Positions 27,478-36,441 of a DNA stretch of 64,000 nt are shown here, one piece after another (positions within the stretch are counted from its first letter, which is position 1; each line of letters begins with the position of its first letter). The DNA is taken from NCBI GenBank assembly GCA_016187945.1, contig JACPIT010000007.1, positions 92,351 to 156,350 on the forward strand, read 5' to 3'. Under the pieces are notes generated by a model, which was given only the letters and a program-made list of their open reading frames with translations, made no database searches and was not told where the DNA came from. The translations under genes were made by a program, and so were the position numbers. The DNA comes from Opitutia bacterium (GTDB taxonomy: Bacteria; Verrucomicrobiota; Verrucomicrobiia; Opitutales; Opitutaceae).

Positions 27478-28620
27478 GTGAGCAACCCGAGAATCTATCT
27501 TTCCTCTCCCCATATGGGCGGTGACGAACTGCGGCTCGTCACCGAAACGTTTGCATCGAACTGGATTGCGCCCCTCGGTCCACAGGTTGATGCGTTCGAA
27601 CGCGAGTTTGCAGAAAAAGCCGGGACGAGCCACGCCGCAGCTCTTTCGTCCGGCACCGCGGCGCTGCATCTCGCGATGAGGTCGCTCCAACTCGAGCCGG
27701 GCGACGAGGTGATTTGTTCGAGTCTGACCTTTTCGGCGAGCGTCAACCCGGTGCTTTATGAGCGGGCGGTGCCGGTTTTCGTGGATAGCGAAGAGAGCAG
27801 TTGGAACATGGACCCGACGCTGCTCGCCGAGGCATTGGAGGACGGAGCGAAGCGAGGCAAGAAACCCAAAGCGGTCGTGCTGGTGCATCTCTACGGCCAA
27901 AGCGCGGACATCGATCCCATCGCGACGCTGTGCGCGCGCCATGGCGTTCCGTTGATCGAGGATGCGGCGGAGGCTCTCGGTGCCACTTACAAGAACAGAG
28001 CCCCCGGTTCGTTCGGAGTATGCGGCGTGCATTCCTTTAACGGTAACAAAATCATCACCACGTCGGGCGGGGGGATGTTGGTTAGCAACGATGCCCGCTT
28101 GATCGAAAAGGCCCGATTCTGGGCGACGCAGGCGCGCGATCCTGCGCCGCACTACCAGCATTCGGAAGTGGGGTTCAACTACCGGATGAGCAACCTGCTC
28201 GCCGCCGTTGGTCGTGGCCAGCTTCGCGTGTTGTCTCAGCGGGTCGACGCGCGACGCGCGAACTGCGCGTTCTATCAGGCTGCGCTGGCCGATCTGCCAG
28301 GCCTGTCGTTCATGCCCGAGGCGGGATACGGTCGCAGCACGAGGTGGTTGACGTGCGTCACGATCGATCCGGCCGTGGCCGGGGTCGATCGCGAACAGGT
28401 GCGGCTCGCTCTGGCCGACCAAAACATCGAAGCGCGTCCGGTCTGGAAGCCGATGCACCTGCAGCCACTCTTCGCCGAAGCGCGATGCTACGGAGGAGTG
28501 GTCGCGGAACGGCTCTTTGCTCAAGGGTTGTGCCTGCCCTCCGGGTCCAATCTCACTCCCGCGGATCTCGAGCGGGTGGCGGAGGCGGTCCGCTGCGTCT
28601 GGCGTTCGCTCGGTCGATAA
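27478..28620 (+). CDS. DegT-family aminotransferase (PglE-like)
   Basis: 380 aa with a GTG start. Canonical DegT motifs: ALSSGTAALHLAMRSL, VPLIEDAAEALGATY (Asp162), and the catalytic lysine K191 in HSFNGNKIITTSGGGML. The NGNKIITTSGGG form is typical of PglE-like enzymes that aminate UDP-4-keto-6-deoxy-HexNAc. The dehydratase that would supply that substrate is two genes downstream (29230) and the PglC-like transferase lies between. The PglD-type acetyltransferase that normally completes UDP-diNAcBac synthesis is absent from this window. Confidence 0.92.
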   Translation: MSNPRIYLSSPHMGGDELRLVTETFASNWIAPLGPQVDAFEREFAEKAGTSHAAALSSGTAALHLAMRSLQLEPGDEVICSSLTFSASVNPVLYERAVPVFVDSEESSWNMDPTLLAEALEDGAKRGKKPKAVVLVHLYGQSADIDPIATLCARHGVPLIEDAAEALGATYKNRAPGSFGVCGVHSFNGNKIITTSGGGMLVSNDARLIEKARFWATQARDPAPHYQHSEVGFNYRMSNLLAAVGRGQLRVLSQRVDARRANCAFYQAALADLPGLSFMPEAGYGRSTRWLTCVTIDPAVAGVDREQVRLALADQNIEARPVWKPMHLQPLFAEARCYGGVVAERLFAQGLCLPSGSNLTPADLERVAEAVRCVWRSLGR

Positions 28621-28622
28621 CC

Positions 28623-29246
28623 ATGGGACTGAAACGAGCATTCGATGTGATCGCGGTTGTCTCGACCGCTGCCGTTTGGCTGCCGGTGCTCGCGGTGCTC
28701 GCGGTGCTGGTGCGCTGCAAACTCGGGCGCCCGGTGTTTTTCCGGCAAGAGCGGCCCGGGCGCCACGAGACGATCTTCGAACTCGTGAAGTTTCGCACGA
28801 TGACCGGCGCGCGCGACGCCGCCGACAAGTTGTTGCCGGATGCGGAGCGATTGACGCCGTTTGGACGCTGGCTGCGGGCGACGTCGCTCGATGAGTTGCC
28901 GGAATTCTGGAACGTTTTGAAGGGCGACATGAGCTTGGTCGGCCCGCGGCCGTTGCTGGTGCAATACCTGCCGCGCTACACGGCGGCGCAGCGACGGCGG
29001 CACGAGGTGCGACCTGGCCTGACCGGTTGGGCCCAGATCAACGGACGCAACGCGCTCTCGTGGGAGGAGAAGTTTGCTCTCGATCTCTGGTATGTCGAAC
29101 GCCACAGCTTATGGCTCGACGTGAAGATTCTGTTTCTGACTTTCTGGCAGGTGCTGGCGCGTCGCGGCATTTCCGCGCCGGGCGAAGCTACCATGCCGGA
29201 GTTTCTTCCGCCCAACGATCGGCCCCCTCGTGAGCACTGCCACTAA
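28623..29246 (+). CDS. Initiating phosphoglycosyltransferase (PglC-like)
   Basis: 207 aa from ATG 28623, two bases after the aminotransferase stop. MGLKRAFDVIAVV leads into a membrane-inserted helix, followed by VFFRQERPGRHETIF, ELVKFRTMTGARD, LRATSLDELPEFWNVLKGDMSLVGPRP (catalytic D-E pair in SLDELPE) and RPGLTGWAQINGRN. This is the minimal monotopic PGT form (about 200 aa; compare PglC), not the large WbaP form. It moves a phosphosugar from UDP-sugar to undecaprenyl phosphate and so starts the repeat unit. The gene overlaps the dehydratase by 17 bases. Confidence 0.94.
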   Translation: MGLKRAFDVIAVVSTAAVWLPVLAVLAVLVRCKLGRPVFFRQERPGRHETIFELVKFRTMTGARDAADKLLPDAERLTPFGRWLRATSLDELPEFWNVLKGDMSLVGPRPLLVQYLPRYTAAQRRRHEVRPGLTGWAQINGRNALSWEEKFALDLWYVERHSLWLDVKILFLTFWQVLARRGISAPGEATMPEFLPPNDRPPREHCH

Positions 29247-31131
29247 TTCTCCACTGGAACGGAAGCTTCTCGCGCAGGAAATGCTGCGCGCCGTATCGCT
29301 GATCGCGTTGTATGGCTCCGTGCTGGGCGCCTGTCGCTATTTCGCCTACGAACTGAGGTTCGACTTTCTCGTTCCGCAGAATTTCCAGGAAGAACGACTG
29401 CTCTCTCTCGCATTTAATCTGCCGATCAAGTTGCTGTTGCTTGTTCTCTTCCGGCAGTTCCGCAGCTTGCTGACGTATTTCAGCGTGCCGGATTTGCTCC
29501 GGATCGCGGCGGCGATGGCGAGCGCCAATCTGCTCTCCCACATCCTGCGTCTGGGAGTTACGCCGGCCATGGTGTCGCCGCGCGGCGTGGTGCTGATCGA
29601 TTTCGTTTTGAGCGTCGGTGCGTTGAGTTTCCTCCGGCTCGGGTTCCGCATTTACCGCGAGCGCTACGGCTCTTCGAATGCGGACCAGCCGAAGCGCAAG
29701 ATCCGGCGCCTGGCGGTGCTGGGTGCGGGCGATGCCGGAGCGCAATTCGTCCAGGAAATCCAAGCGAAGCCGTCGCTGGGGTTGCGGCCGATCTTTTTTC
29801 TCGACGACAATCGCCGCAAGCACGGGCATCACATCCACGGCACGCCGGTCCTCGGCGCGCCGGAAGAGATCGCACGACTCCGGCGGGATCATCCCGTGGA
29901 CGCCTGCGTGATCGCGATGCCGTCCGCGCCCGGCAAGCGGCTGCAGGAGATATACAAGGTGCTGCGTGAGCAGGAACTCACGGTGGAAATCATCCCGTCG
30001 ATGGCGGAACTGGCGGAAGGTCGTGTTCAGGTAACCAAGATTCGACCGGTGCAAGTGGAGGATTTGCTCGGTCGCGAATCGGTCGACCTGCGTTCGGTCG
30101 AGGTGGCGAAGCTGGTGGCGGGGAAAGTCGTCTTGGTCACGGGAGCGGGCGGAAGCATCGGCAGCGAGTTGTGCCGGCAGATACTGAGCCACCATCCGGA
30201 GCGATTACTGATGGTCGAGCAAGCGGAGGGCGCGTTGTTCGTGATCGAGAGCGAACTGAACGAGCGTGGACACAGCAGCACGATTGTCCCGCTGGTAGCT
30301 GACATTCTCGACACGCCGCGGATGAATTTCATCTTCGAACGATTCCGCCCGCAGGTTGTGTTCCACGCTGCGGCCCACAAGCATGTGTTCATGATGGAGC
30401 GCCAACCCGGCGAGGCGGTGAAGAACAACACCACGGGCACGCGACTGCTGGCGGAGCTGGCTTCCGCCCACGGCGTCGAAACGATGGTTTTCATCTCGAC
30501 CGATAAGGCGATCAATCCGACCAGCGTAATGGGCGCGACGAAACGGCTGGCGGAAATTCATCTTCAGCACATTCAGCTTCAGCCGTCGAATCACACCAAG
30601 TTCATCGCCGTCCGATTTGGCAACGTGCTGGGCTCGTCCGGGAGCGTGATCCCGATCTTCAAACGGCAGATCGAGGCCGGTGGTCCCGTGACGGTGACGC
30701 ATCCGGATGTCACGCGCTACTTCATGACCATTCCGGAGGCCGTCGGTCTCGTGCTGCAAACGGCGAATCTCGGCGCCGGGGGCGAGATATTTGTCTTGGA
30801 TATGGGCAAGCCGGTCAAAATCGTCGATCTCGCCAACCAGTTGATCGAACTGAGTGGTCTGAGGGCTGGGCAGGACATCGAAATTAAGTTCATCGGCTTA
30901 CGTCCGGGCGAGAAACTATACGAGGAGCTCCAGCACCAGTCGGAAATGCTGCTGCCGACTCCTCATCCGCGAGTTACCCGGCTTGCCGCGCAGTCCTCGC
31001 GTGCGGAGGATTGGCGGATGCGATGCATCGACGAGGTGGAGCGCCGTGTCACGACGTTGGAGGCGAATCAGCTCAAGCTCGTGATCAAGGAGCTGGTGCC
31101 GGAGTATCGGCCCCATCTCGATCCCTCTTGA
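29230..31131 (+). CDS. UDP-HexNAc 4,6-dehydratase (WbpM/PglF-like membrane form)
   Basis: 633 aa from GTG 29230. Residues about 1-150 carry four hydrophobic segments, then comes a CoA-binding-like Rossmann domain (LAVLGAGDAGAQF). The catalytic SDR domain starts at VLVTGAGGSIGSELCRQI (about residue 303). The active site STDKAINPTSVMGATKRLAE has Asp-Lys and Met in the place of the SDR Tyr, as known for the long WbpM type. RFGNVLGSSGSVIP and PGEKLYEEL complete the family. Predicted to convert UDP-GlcNAc to a 4-keto-6-deoxy sugar for the aminotransferase at 27478. It is the last gene of the colinear operon; a convergent gene starts 46 bases after. Confidence 0.94.
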   Translation: MSTATNSPLERKLLAQEMLRAVSLIALYGSVLGACRYFAYELRFDFLVPQNFQEERLLSLAFNLPIKLLLLVLFRQFRSLLTYFSVPDLLRIAAAMASANLLSHILRLGVTPAMVSPRGVVLIDFVLSVGALSFLRLGFRIYRERYGSSNADQPKRKIRRLAVLGAGDAGAQFVQEIQAKPSLGLRPIFFLDDNRRKHGHHIHGTPVLGAPEEIARLRRDHPVDACVIAMPSAPGKRLQEIYKVLREQELTVEIIPSMAELAEGRVQVTKIRPVQVEDLLGRESVDLRSVEVAKLVAGKVVLVTGAGGSIGSELCRQILSHHPERLLMVEQAEGALFVIESELNERGHSSTIVPLVADILDTPRMNFIFERFRPQVVFHAAAHKHVFMMERQPGEAVKNNTTGTRLLAELASAHGVETMVFISTDKAINPTSVMGATKRLAEIHLQHIQLQPSNHTKFIAVRFGNVLGSSGSVIPIFKRQIEAGGPVTVTHPDVTRYFMTIPEAVGLVLQTANLGAGGEIFVLDMGKPVKIVDLANQLIELSGLRAGQDIEIKFIGLRPGEKLYEELQHQSEMLLPTPHPRVTRLAAQSSRAEDWRMRCIDEVERRVTTLEANQLKLVIKELVPEYRPHLDPS

Positions 31132-31176
31132 TGTTCGGCGGGTCGTAGCGCCGAGCCGCGGCAGAGGTTGGCGGCG

Positions 31177-32757
31177 TCAGCGATTCCCGACAGATGGGCC
31201 GGAGGTGTCTTCTGTCGCGTGAGGGGCCTCCAGATCGGCAAGCCGCAGCGCCAAGGGCAGGAAGAGCACTAGCGTCGCCACCACAGCGGGGTTTTGAAAA
31301 GGAAAGTCGCATGTCGCGTAGAGCAGGGTCGCTGTCACCGCGACTAGTCCGCTGAGTGCCACTGGATGGGCGCGACGCGCGCGCGATGCGAAAGCCGACA
31401 TTGCACAGCCGAGCAGCGCCGCGATCGCCAAGCCTCCGACGAGGCCGAATTCCGCGGTGAACTGGAGGAAATCGCTATGGCTTTCGTTCAGCGTCCAGTG
31501 GCGCACGTAGAAAGCGTTGCGTTCGCCGAGAAACACCTCGTGCGTGATCTCCGGGAAGTCGCCGACGTAGGCGGGACTCATGAAGCGAAAGCCGCCGGCA
31601 CCGACGCCGAAAACCGGAGAGTCGCCGATCATTCGCCGGGTGACCTCGAACGCGTAGATGCGTCCTCGCAGTGAAAACTGATCCGTGCCGCTAACGAGGG
31701 TCTGGAGTCGCGCACGCGGGTCGGCACTCATAACGGTCATTGCGATCCAGCCCACGGCGACGACGACGACGATCGCAAACGTCACCGGCAACCACACCCG
31801 CGCGCCGGACTGGCGCCGTAGCTGATGGATGATCGCCGCGCCGTAAAGCAGAAGCGCGCCGACGGCGAGGACGGTGCCAAGTCGCGAGGCACTATAAAAA
31901 ATTGCCGCGATGCAAAGAACGCCAAGAAGCGCGAGGAAGGGCGATGGCGTCGAGCGCCGCATGCGCGCTTCGCCACGGAGGTAGGCTCGGGCCGACAGAC
32001 CCGTTGCGAGCAGGAGGATCAGGAGCAGATAGGCGGCCGCATGGTTGCGATAAACGAAACTCCCGAAATTCTCCGTGTTCGGAAAAACAACGCGCCAGTA
32101 GATTCCAGGCGCGTGGAAGAATTTCTGCGCGATGCCGAGCAGGGCAACCAGAGTGCCGTTCACCAAAATCGCCCCGAGGAGAAAGACGGAGGTGCGGCGG
32201 CGCGTGATGCCGAGCCAAGCCGCGCATCCCGCCAGGAGGGGCGAACACCAGATGACCAGCTTGCGCCACTCGTTCATGAGGGTGAAGGGGGCGGTGTAGC
32301 CGCTCGGCAACCACGCGATGTGCGATTGGCGTTCCATCCACCAATGCGAGGAAGATTGGCGATAGGCCCACCCCGGGTTTGCGCTCTGAACAACGACGTA
32401 GAGCAGCAGGCCGGCGCTTAACCAGAGCGCGGGAAGGCGAACAAGAACGCGCCAGGGAGCGGTGCGTCGGGCGCCCTGTCCGACGCGGAGTTCGAGCATG
32501 CGGGGCACGAGAGCGAGTGCGAAGGCGACTATCGCCAGCGCGAGCGCCAGCCACTGACTCCACTCGTGCATGGTGCCAAAGGCCCACGGCTGAAAGCAGC
32601 CCCATACCACCAGCACGGCGGTAAGCGCCCCTTCCGTCACATGAATGGGAGCGGCATTCCGCGCTCCGGCTTCGGCCGCGGACAAAGAAGGCGGAAGGAA
32701 GACGGGGCGCATGTAACGAACGTTTGATACCCAACCGTGCCTCGAAAGGGCCAGCAC
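31177..32757 (-). CDS. O-antigen-ligase-like membrane protein
   Basis: 526 aa; the inner ATG at 32712 (MRPVFLPPSLS) would give a shorter, equally plausible protein. About twelve transmembrane segments. The periplasmic signature is FSLRGRIYAFEVTRRMIGDSPVFGVG, then the conserved His region LNESHSDFLQFTAEFGLVGG. Family PF04932 with long periplasmic loops near residues 120-180 (GWAYRQSSSHWWMERQS). It is convergent to the biosynthesis operon, so it is regulated separately. It may ligate a second glycan or act with different acceptors from the one at 17486. The 45-base gap to the operon end shows no clear terminator. Confidence 0.85.
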   Translation of the reverse strand: MLALSRHGWVSNVRYMRPVFLPPSLSAAEAGARNAAPIHVTEGALTAVLVVWGCFQPWAFGTMHEWSQWLALALAIVAFALALVPRMLELRVGQGARRTAPWRVLVRLPALWLSAGLLLYVVVQSANPGWAYRQSSSHWWMERQSHIAWLPSGYTAPFTLMNEWRKLVIWCSPLLAGCAAWLGITRRRTSVFLLGAILVNGTLVALLGIAQKFFHAPGIYWRVVFPNTENFGSFVYRNHAAAYLLLILLLATGLSARAYLRGEARMRRSTPSPFLALLGVLCIAAIFYSASRLGTVLAVGALLLYGAAIIHQLRRQSGARVWLPVTFAIVVVVAVGWIAMTVMSADPRARLQTLVSGTDQFSLRGRIYAFEVTRRMIGDSPVFGVGAGGFRFMSPAYVGDFPEITHEVFLGERNAFYVRHWTLNESHSDFLQFTAEFGLVGGLAIAALLGCAMSAFASRARRAHPVALSGLVAVTATLLYATCDFPFQNPAVVATLVLFLPLALRLADLEAPHATEDTSGPSVGNR

Positions 32758-32762
32758 ATTTC

Positions 32763-32783
32763 GGTTCCGCTTTTGCGGAAACC
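32763..32783. promoter_or_regulatory. Palindrome in the divergent intergenic region
   Basis: GGTTCCGC-TTTT-GCGGAAACC, with one bulged base, lies between the ligase on the minus strand and the pseudopilin-like gene. Its core TTCCGC-TTTT-GCGGAA (32765-32780) is a perfect 6-bp-arm palindrome and differs by one base from another at 54101-54116. It may be an operator for one or both divergent genes, or a hairpin in the leader. Confidence 0.35.
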
Positions 32784-32823
32784 CTGCGTTGCCAGCGATG
32801 ATGCGACACTTTCTGCTGAAGCG

Positions 32824-33357
32824 GTGATAAGCGACAGACGCGAATTTTGGCGGTGGTGGATATTGGGACTAGCTGCGCCGGTGCTGGTGACGGGCGGGTT
32901 GTTCATCCTCGCGCGCGTCGCCACTCCGCATCTGCGAATGCGACAAGCACGCGAGGAACTTGCGCAATTACAGAGGGCCCTCGATGCCTTTCACGCATAT
33001 CACCACCGCTGGCCGCAGACGAAGTCTCCGACACAATTTCTTCATGCGTTGATGGGGCGAATCGACGCGGAGGGGAAAAAGACTGACGTTCGTTGGTTTG
33101 TGCCCGGAGGCCGCTTCAATTTTCGTTCCGCCAATCCCGATGCGCCCGACGCTGCGATCGTTGATCCGTGGGGACGGCCCTATCGGTATGTTTATCGGAC
33201 GGCCCAGCAAGGCGGCGTAACGGAGGGCTACACGCTGTTTTCGGCGGGGCCAGACGGCAGATGCTCCGATCCAAGCGCGTGGGGACGCAGCGCGAACGGT
33301 GCGGCGCCGGAAGATGCGGACAATCTTTGGGCATCGTCCGAAATGATCGAAAGATAG
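32824..33357 (+). CDS. Pseudopilin-like (GspG-like) membrane protein
   Basis: 177 aa from GTG 32824; an upstream ATG at 32737 would overlap the divergent gene and adds residues without family character. After a charged start comes one hydrophobic helix (WWILGLAAPVLVTGGLFILA), then a helix ELAQLQRALDAFHAYHHRWPQT and the GspG-like end VDPWGRPYRYVYR, YTLFSAGPDG and DNLWAS. The prepilin peptidase motif (G, then F-T-L-x-E) is missing, so it is anchored but not processed like a true pseudopilin. It lies 8 bases before the DUF4838 gene and may be its operon partner. Confidence 0.65.
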   Translation: MISDRREFWRWWILGLAAPVLVTGGLFILARVATPHLRMRQAREELAQLQRALDAFHAYHHRWPQTKSPTQFLHALMGRIDAEGKKTDVRWFVPGGRFNFRSANPDAPDAAIVDPWGRPYRYVYRTAQQGGVTEGYTLFSAGPDGRCSDPSAWGRSANGAAPEDADNLWASSEMIER

Positions 33358-33365
33358 TTAGGACG

Positions 33366-35828
33366 ATGTCAGCGAGACGAAGCACGCCTACTCTCATTTG
33401 GTCTCTCCTTGTTGCGCTTTGCGGCGCAATCGCTGTCGCGAGTTGGACGGCCGTCGAGCGACTCGGGCGACACGATTTTCTCGTTTTCGGCGAAATAGGC
33501 GCCGAATGCCGAATCGTCGTGCCGCGCAATCCCACGGATGCGGAAATCGTGGCGGCCAATCTCCTCGCCGCGACGTTCGCGCGTTGTGCCGGTCGTTCAC
33601 CGGAACGGTTCAAAATCCGACGCGGTGCGAACTGGGGCGAGCTGTTTCATCGCACGGTGTATGTCGGACGATCTTTGGATGGTTCTCTGCGGCGGACGCT
33701 GATTGACGCACGGGGCGTGGGGTATCGCGTAACTGCCAGCACGGTGGTGCTGCTCGCAGCGAGTCCTGACGATATAGTCGCTTCGGCGAGCTGGTTTCTT
33801 GAGCGGACGCTCGGTGCGCGCTGGTTCATGCCCGGCGCGCTTGGCGTGGATGTTGCTCGCCGTGATCGCCTGCTTCTGTCGCCCGGGGCCGCGAGCGCCA
33901 TTCCGGGCTATCTGTCGCGCGAATTGGCGGGTGTCGATGTCACCGAGGCCGGCAGAGAATGGCATCGAGGAAATCGCCTGTTTTCCCTGCTGCCACACGG
34001 CCACACAGCTTCGCAGGTGGTGCCGCCTACGCTGCTGTCCCAACGACCGGAGTTCGCCCCGTGGCTCAACGGCGAACGGTTTCACCCACCGGAAAAAGGT
34101 GCGCTCAACTGGCAGCCGAACCTGCTTGCTCCCGGTTTTGCGAAGTTTGTCGCCGAGAAATTCGCCGCGGAATTTCGTGCGCACCCAGGACAGCTCGGTC
34201 GGGCTTTTGGGCTTAACGATACCTATCGATACGACCAGTCGGAAGCGACGTTCGCAGCCGTGCGGCCCGAACGTTTTTTTCGCGATCGCCCCGACTATTC
34301 TGATCTCCTCTTCAAATTCCTCAACGAGATCGCCAAACCGCTTGCGACGGAATTTCCCGATCGGTTCATCACGACCTATGCTTATTACTGGACAGAAAAC
34401 ACGCCGCGGTTTCCGGTCGCCTCCACGATCGTGCCGTTTCTTACGGCCGATCGCAGCATGTGGTTTGACGCAGACTTCGCGACCAACGATCGCGCTCTGA
34501 TCGAGCGCTGGGGTAGGGCAGGGCCGAGAATTTTCGGGCTTTACGACTATTACTATGGCGCCCCTTTCCTCGTGCCACGACCGACGTTGTGGGCGGCCAC
34601 CGAAGCGATTCCTTACGCCTTCGAGAAGGGAGCTCGCGCGTTTTACGCCGAAGCTACGCCGAATTGGGCGCTCGACGGCCCAAAACCTTGGCTGGCCGCC
34701 CAGCTTTTGTGGGATCCGAAGCAGGATTCAGCGAAACTGCTCGACGGATATTACTTCCGATTTTGGAAAGAGGCGGCCGGACCCATGCGTGCCTTCTACG
34801 AGCTTTGCGATCGCCAATGGCGCGAACAGCCGATCCCGGCGGTGTGGGTCAAATACCTCCGGGACGACGATCAGCGGCGGCTTTTCCCGCCGGAGGTGCG
34901 AGCACAGTTGCGGCGGCATCTCGCTGGCGCCGCCGAGGCCGCGCCGGACCGAGTTGTTCGCCAGCGCGTCAAGTTTGTCTCCGATGCCTTTCGAGTCACC
35001 GAAGCGTTCTGCGAGCACGACGAGATCCGCGAAGAAATCCAACGCCTCCTGTTCGACGTCAAGACGCCGACGAGCGTGCTGCGGTCTGCTTGCGCGCGGT
35101 ATGCGGAGGCTCGCCGCGCATTCATTTGGCAGTTTCAGCAAAGTAAGAAGACCAGTCCGTTGGCGATTCAAACGGCCTCGATCGACGACTATCTACGCGC
35201 CGACCCGCGACGTAAGGTGGTGGACGTAATCGCCCGCCGCGGGGAAATGTCGCTTTTCCCTGCATCGATGTTGGGACAGATGTTCGACGGGCATCCGCCA
35301 ACAGCGGCCTCGCTTGAAGGGCCGGGTCGCGAATTGCTCGCTGATCCGCAGTTCCGGACTCTTTCCATCAAGAAAGTGCATCCATTCGCCCTCACCGACT
35401 GGGTCGAGCGCGGTCCTTGGGGCGGCAAAACCGAGCCGACGGAACACCGGAAAATCGAACTGCGTCGCAATCCCGACGGAAGCCAGCGCCTCCGCTACTC
35501 GGGCTGCAATCAGGAGACGCTATGGCAGTGGCGGCCCGCACAACCCGGACATCTATACCGCGCCACGGTGCGAGTGAAGGGACATGTCAGCCCCGGCACG
35601 ATGGTGTATCTCTTGGTTCCCTTTCTCGACAAGGATGGCCGGCATATTGGCTCAGGACACATCGATCGGCTACCCGTCGGCGAATGGTCGGAAGGAGTCG
35701 AATTGGAAGTCCTCGTGCGCGCTCCCGCGAACGCCGTCCAGATGGCCGCTTCGTTGCGAACGCTCTATCAGGTTTCGGATGACTGGACAGAGTGGGAGGG
35801 GCTCTCTCTGCGTGATTTGGGACCGTAG
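33366..35828 (+). CDS. DUF4838 domain secreted/anchored protein
   Basis: 820 aa from ATG 33366, eight bases after the previous stop; longer upstream reading overlaps it. An N-terminal hydrophobic segment (LIWSLLVALCGAIAVASW) serves as signal or anchor. Residues about 45-160 (VVPRNPTDAEIVAANLLA, VASASWFLERTLGARWFMPG) form the GH20-like zincin-type N-domain found before DUF4838; PEFAPWLNGERF, TTYAYYWTENTPRFPVA and GARAFYAEATPNWALDGP belong to the DUF4838 core. The C-part (about 660-820) looks like a carbohydrate-binding beta-sandwich (LYRATVRVKGHVSPGTMVYLL). Presumed to act on an extracellular glycan; no reaction is known. Confidence 0.82.
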   Translation: MSARRSTPTLIWSLLVALCGAIAVASWTAVERLGRHDFLVFGEIGAECRIVVPRNPTDAEIVAANLLAATFARCAGRSPERFKIRRGANWGELFHRTVYVGRSLDGSLRRTLIDARGVGYRVTASTVVLLAASPDDIVASASWFLERTLGARWFMPGALGVDVARRDRLLLSPGAASAIPGYLSRELAGVDVTEAGREWHRGNRLFSLLPHGHTASQVVPPTLLSQRPEFAPWLNGERFHPPEKGALNWQPNLLAPGFAKFVAEKFAAEFRAHPGQLGRAFGLNDTYRYDQSEATFAAVRPERFFRDRPDYSDLLFKFLNEIAKPLATEFPDRFITTYAYYWTENTPRFPVASTIVPFLTADRSMWFDADFATNDRALIERWGRAGPRIFGLYDYYYGAPFLVPRPTLWAATEAIPYAFEKGARAFYAEATPNWALDGPKPWLAAQLLWDPKQDSAKLLDGYYFRFWKEAAGPMRAFYELCDRQWREQPIPAVWVKYLRDDDQRRLFPPEVRAQLRRHLAGAAEAAPDRVVRQRVKFVSDAFRVTEAFCEHDEIREEIQRLLFDVKTPTSVLRSACARYAEARRAFIWQFQQSKKTSPLAIQTASIDDYLRADPRRKVVDVIARRGEMSLFPASMLGQMFDGHPPTAASLEGPGRELLADPQFRTLSIKKVHPFALTDWVERGPWGGKTEPTEHRKIELRRNPDGSQRLRYSGCNQETLWQWRPAQPGHLYRATVRVKGHVSPGTMVYLLVPFLDKDGRHIGSGHIDRLPVGEWSEGVELEVLVRAPANAVQMAASLRTLYQVSDDWTEWEGLSLRDLGP

Positions 35829-35843
35829 CACTACGGCGTGCTA
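35826..35843. terminator. Small hairpin at the end of the DUF4838 gene
   Basis: TAGCAC-TACGGC-GTGCTA has perfect 6-bp arms that include the stop codon. No T-run follows, so it is a weak terminator candidate. The gap 35844-36156 after it has no complete gene, only a possible transposase tail on the minus strand. Confidence 0.3.
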
Positions 35844-35937
35844 AAGTCGGGCGCAGTTGTGCCGATGCACGCGGTGTGTCTCCCAGTATCGTCGTCTGTT
35901 GCATTCTTGTCGCTGTCTTCGCGCTCATGATTCTGCC

Positions 35938-36030
35938 GATAACGGCGGACGAGTGACGTCGCACAACTGAGTGTAAGCATCCCTCGGGTTCTCGTAGCCG
36001 AGGAGCGGATGTCGCGGTGTGGTCGTGGCG
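35938..36030 (-). pseudogene. Possible transposase/integrase C-terminal remnant
   Basis: On the minus strand one frame ends in HPLLGYENPRDAYTQL and PPLSAES before a stop. A neighbouring frame just upstream reads HRHDHTATSA. Joined by one shift they resemble the ending HxRPHSALGYxxPxxxY of IS3-like integrase-core transposases. No start, no catalytic DDE part and no terminal repeats are visible, so at most it is a degraded tail. It lies beside a broken TonB receptor gene, which fits a worn insertion site. Confidence 0.3.
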
Positions 36031-36156
36031 GTGACCAATACGACGGAGTTGATCGAGACTGGCGAGTGGCATGTCAGCCGCCGCGGTGAGATTGCTGCTC
36101 GCTCGTGTGATACCTTTGCTCCTGCCGGGCCGAACGCCAGCAGGCCGCGGAAAGGT

Positions 36157-36441
36157 ATGATCGCTTGGCCAGACGACCACATCCGGAAATCGCCACGCGC
36201 AAAATGGTGCGGACGGCGCGGCGTGGTCCCTTTCCTCGCGTGCGTTGTCACGCTTTCGCGCGCGCAAACCGTGCCGCCCGCTTCCGCTCCGGAAGAAACC
36301 ATCACGCTGTCCGCGTTAGAGGTGCGCGAGTCGGCCGCTCTCGCCGAGAACAACGAGTCGGGCGCGACGAGCGACGACTCCGCGCATCACGCGATCGATT
36401 TTCCACAAGTTCAATGCTTGGGGCAACTGGTTGCGGGCTGA
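36157..36441 (+). pseudogene. N-terminal remnant of a TonB-dependent receptor
   Basis: A 94-aa frame from ATG 36157 (GGAAAGG before it). After a basic region comes a signal-peptide-like stretch (VVPFLACVVTLSRAQ), then TVPPASAPEETITLSALEVRES. This matches the mature N-terminus of the intact receptor at 38966-41620 (QTVPAASDREKDVVTLSVFEV) in order and spacing. The plug domain should follow but the frame ends after about 30 residues, and no barrel is present. It looks like the head of a deleted receptor gene, and the GH36 gene ends 40 bases downstream on the other strand. Confidence 0.6.

Noticed and set aside
31132..31176. Terminator between the convergent genes
   Set aside because: No clear stem with a T-run in these 45 bases.
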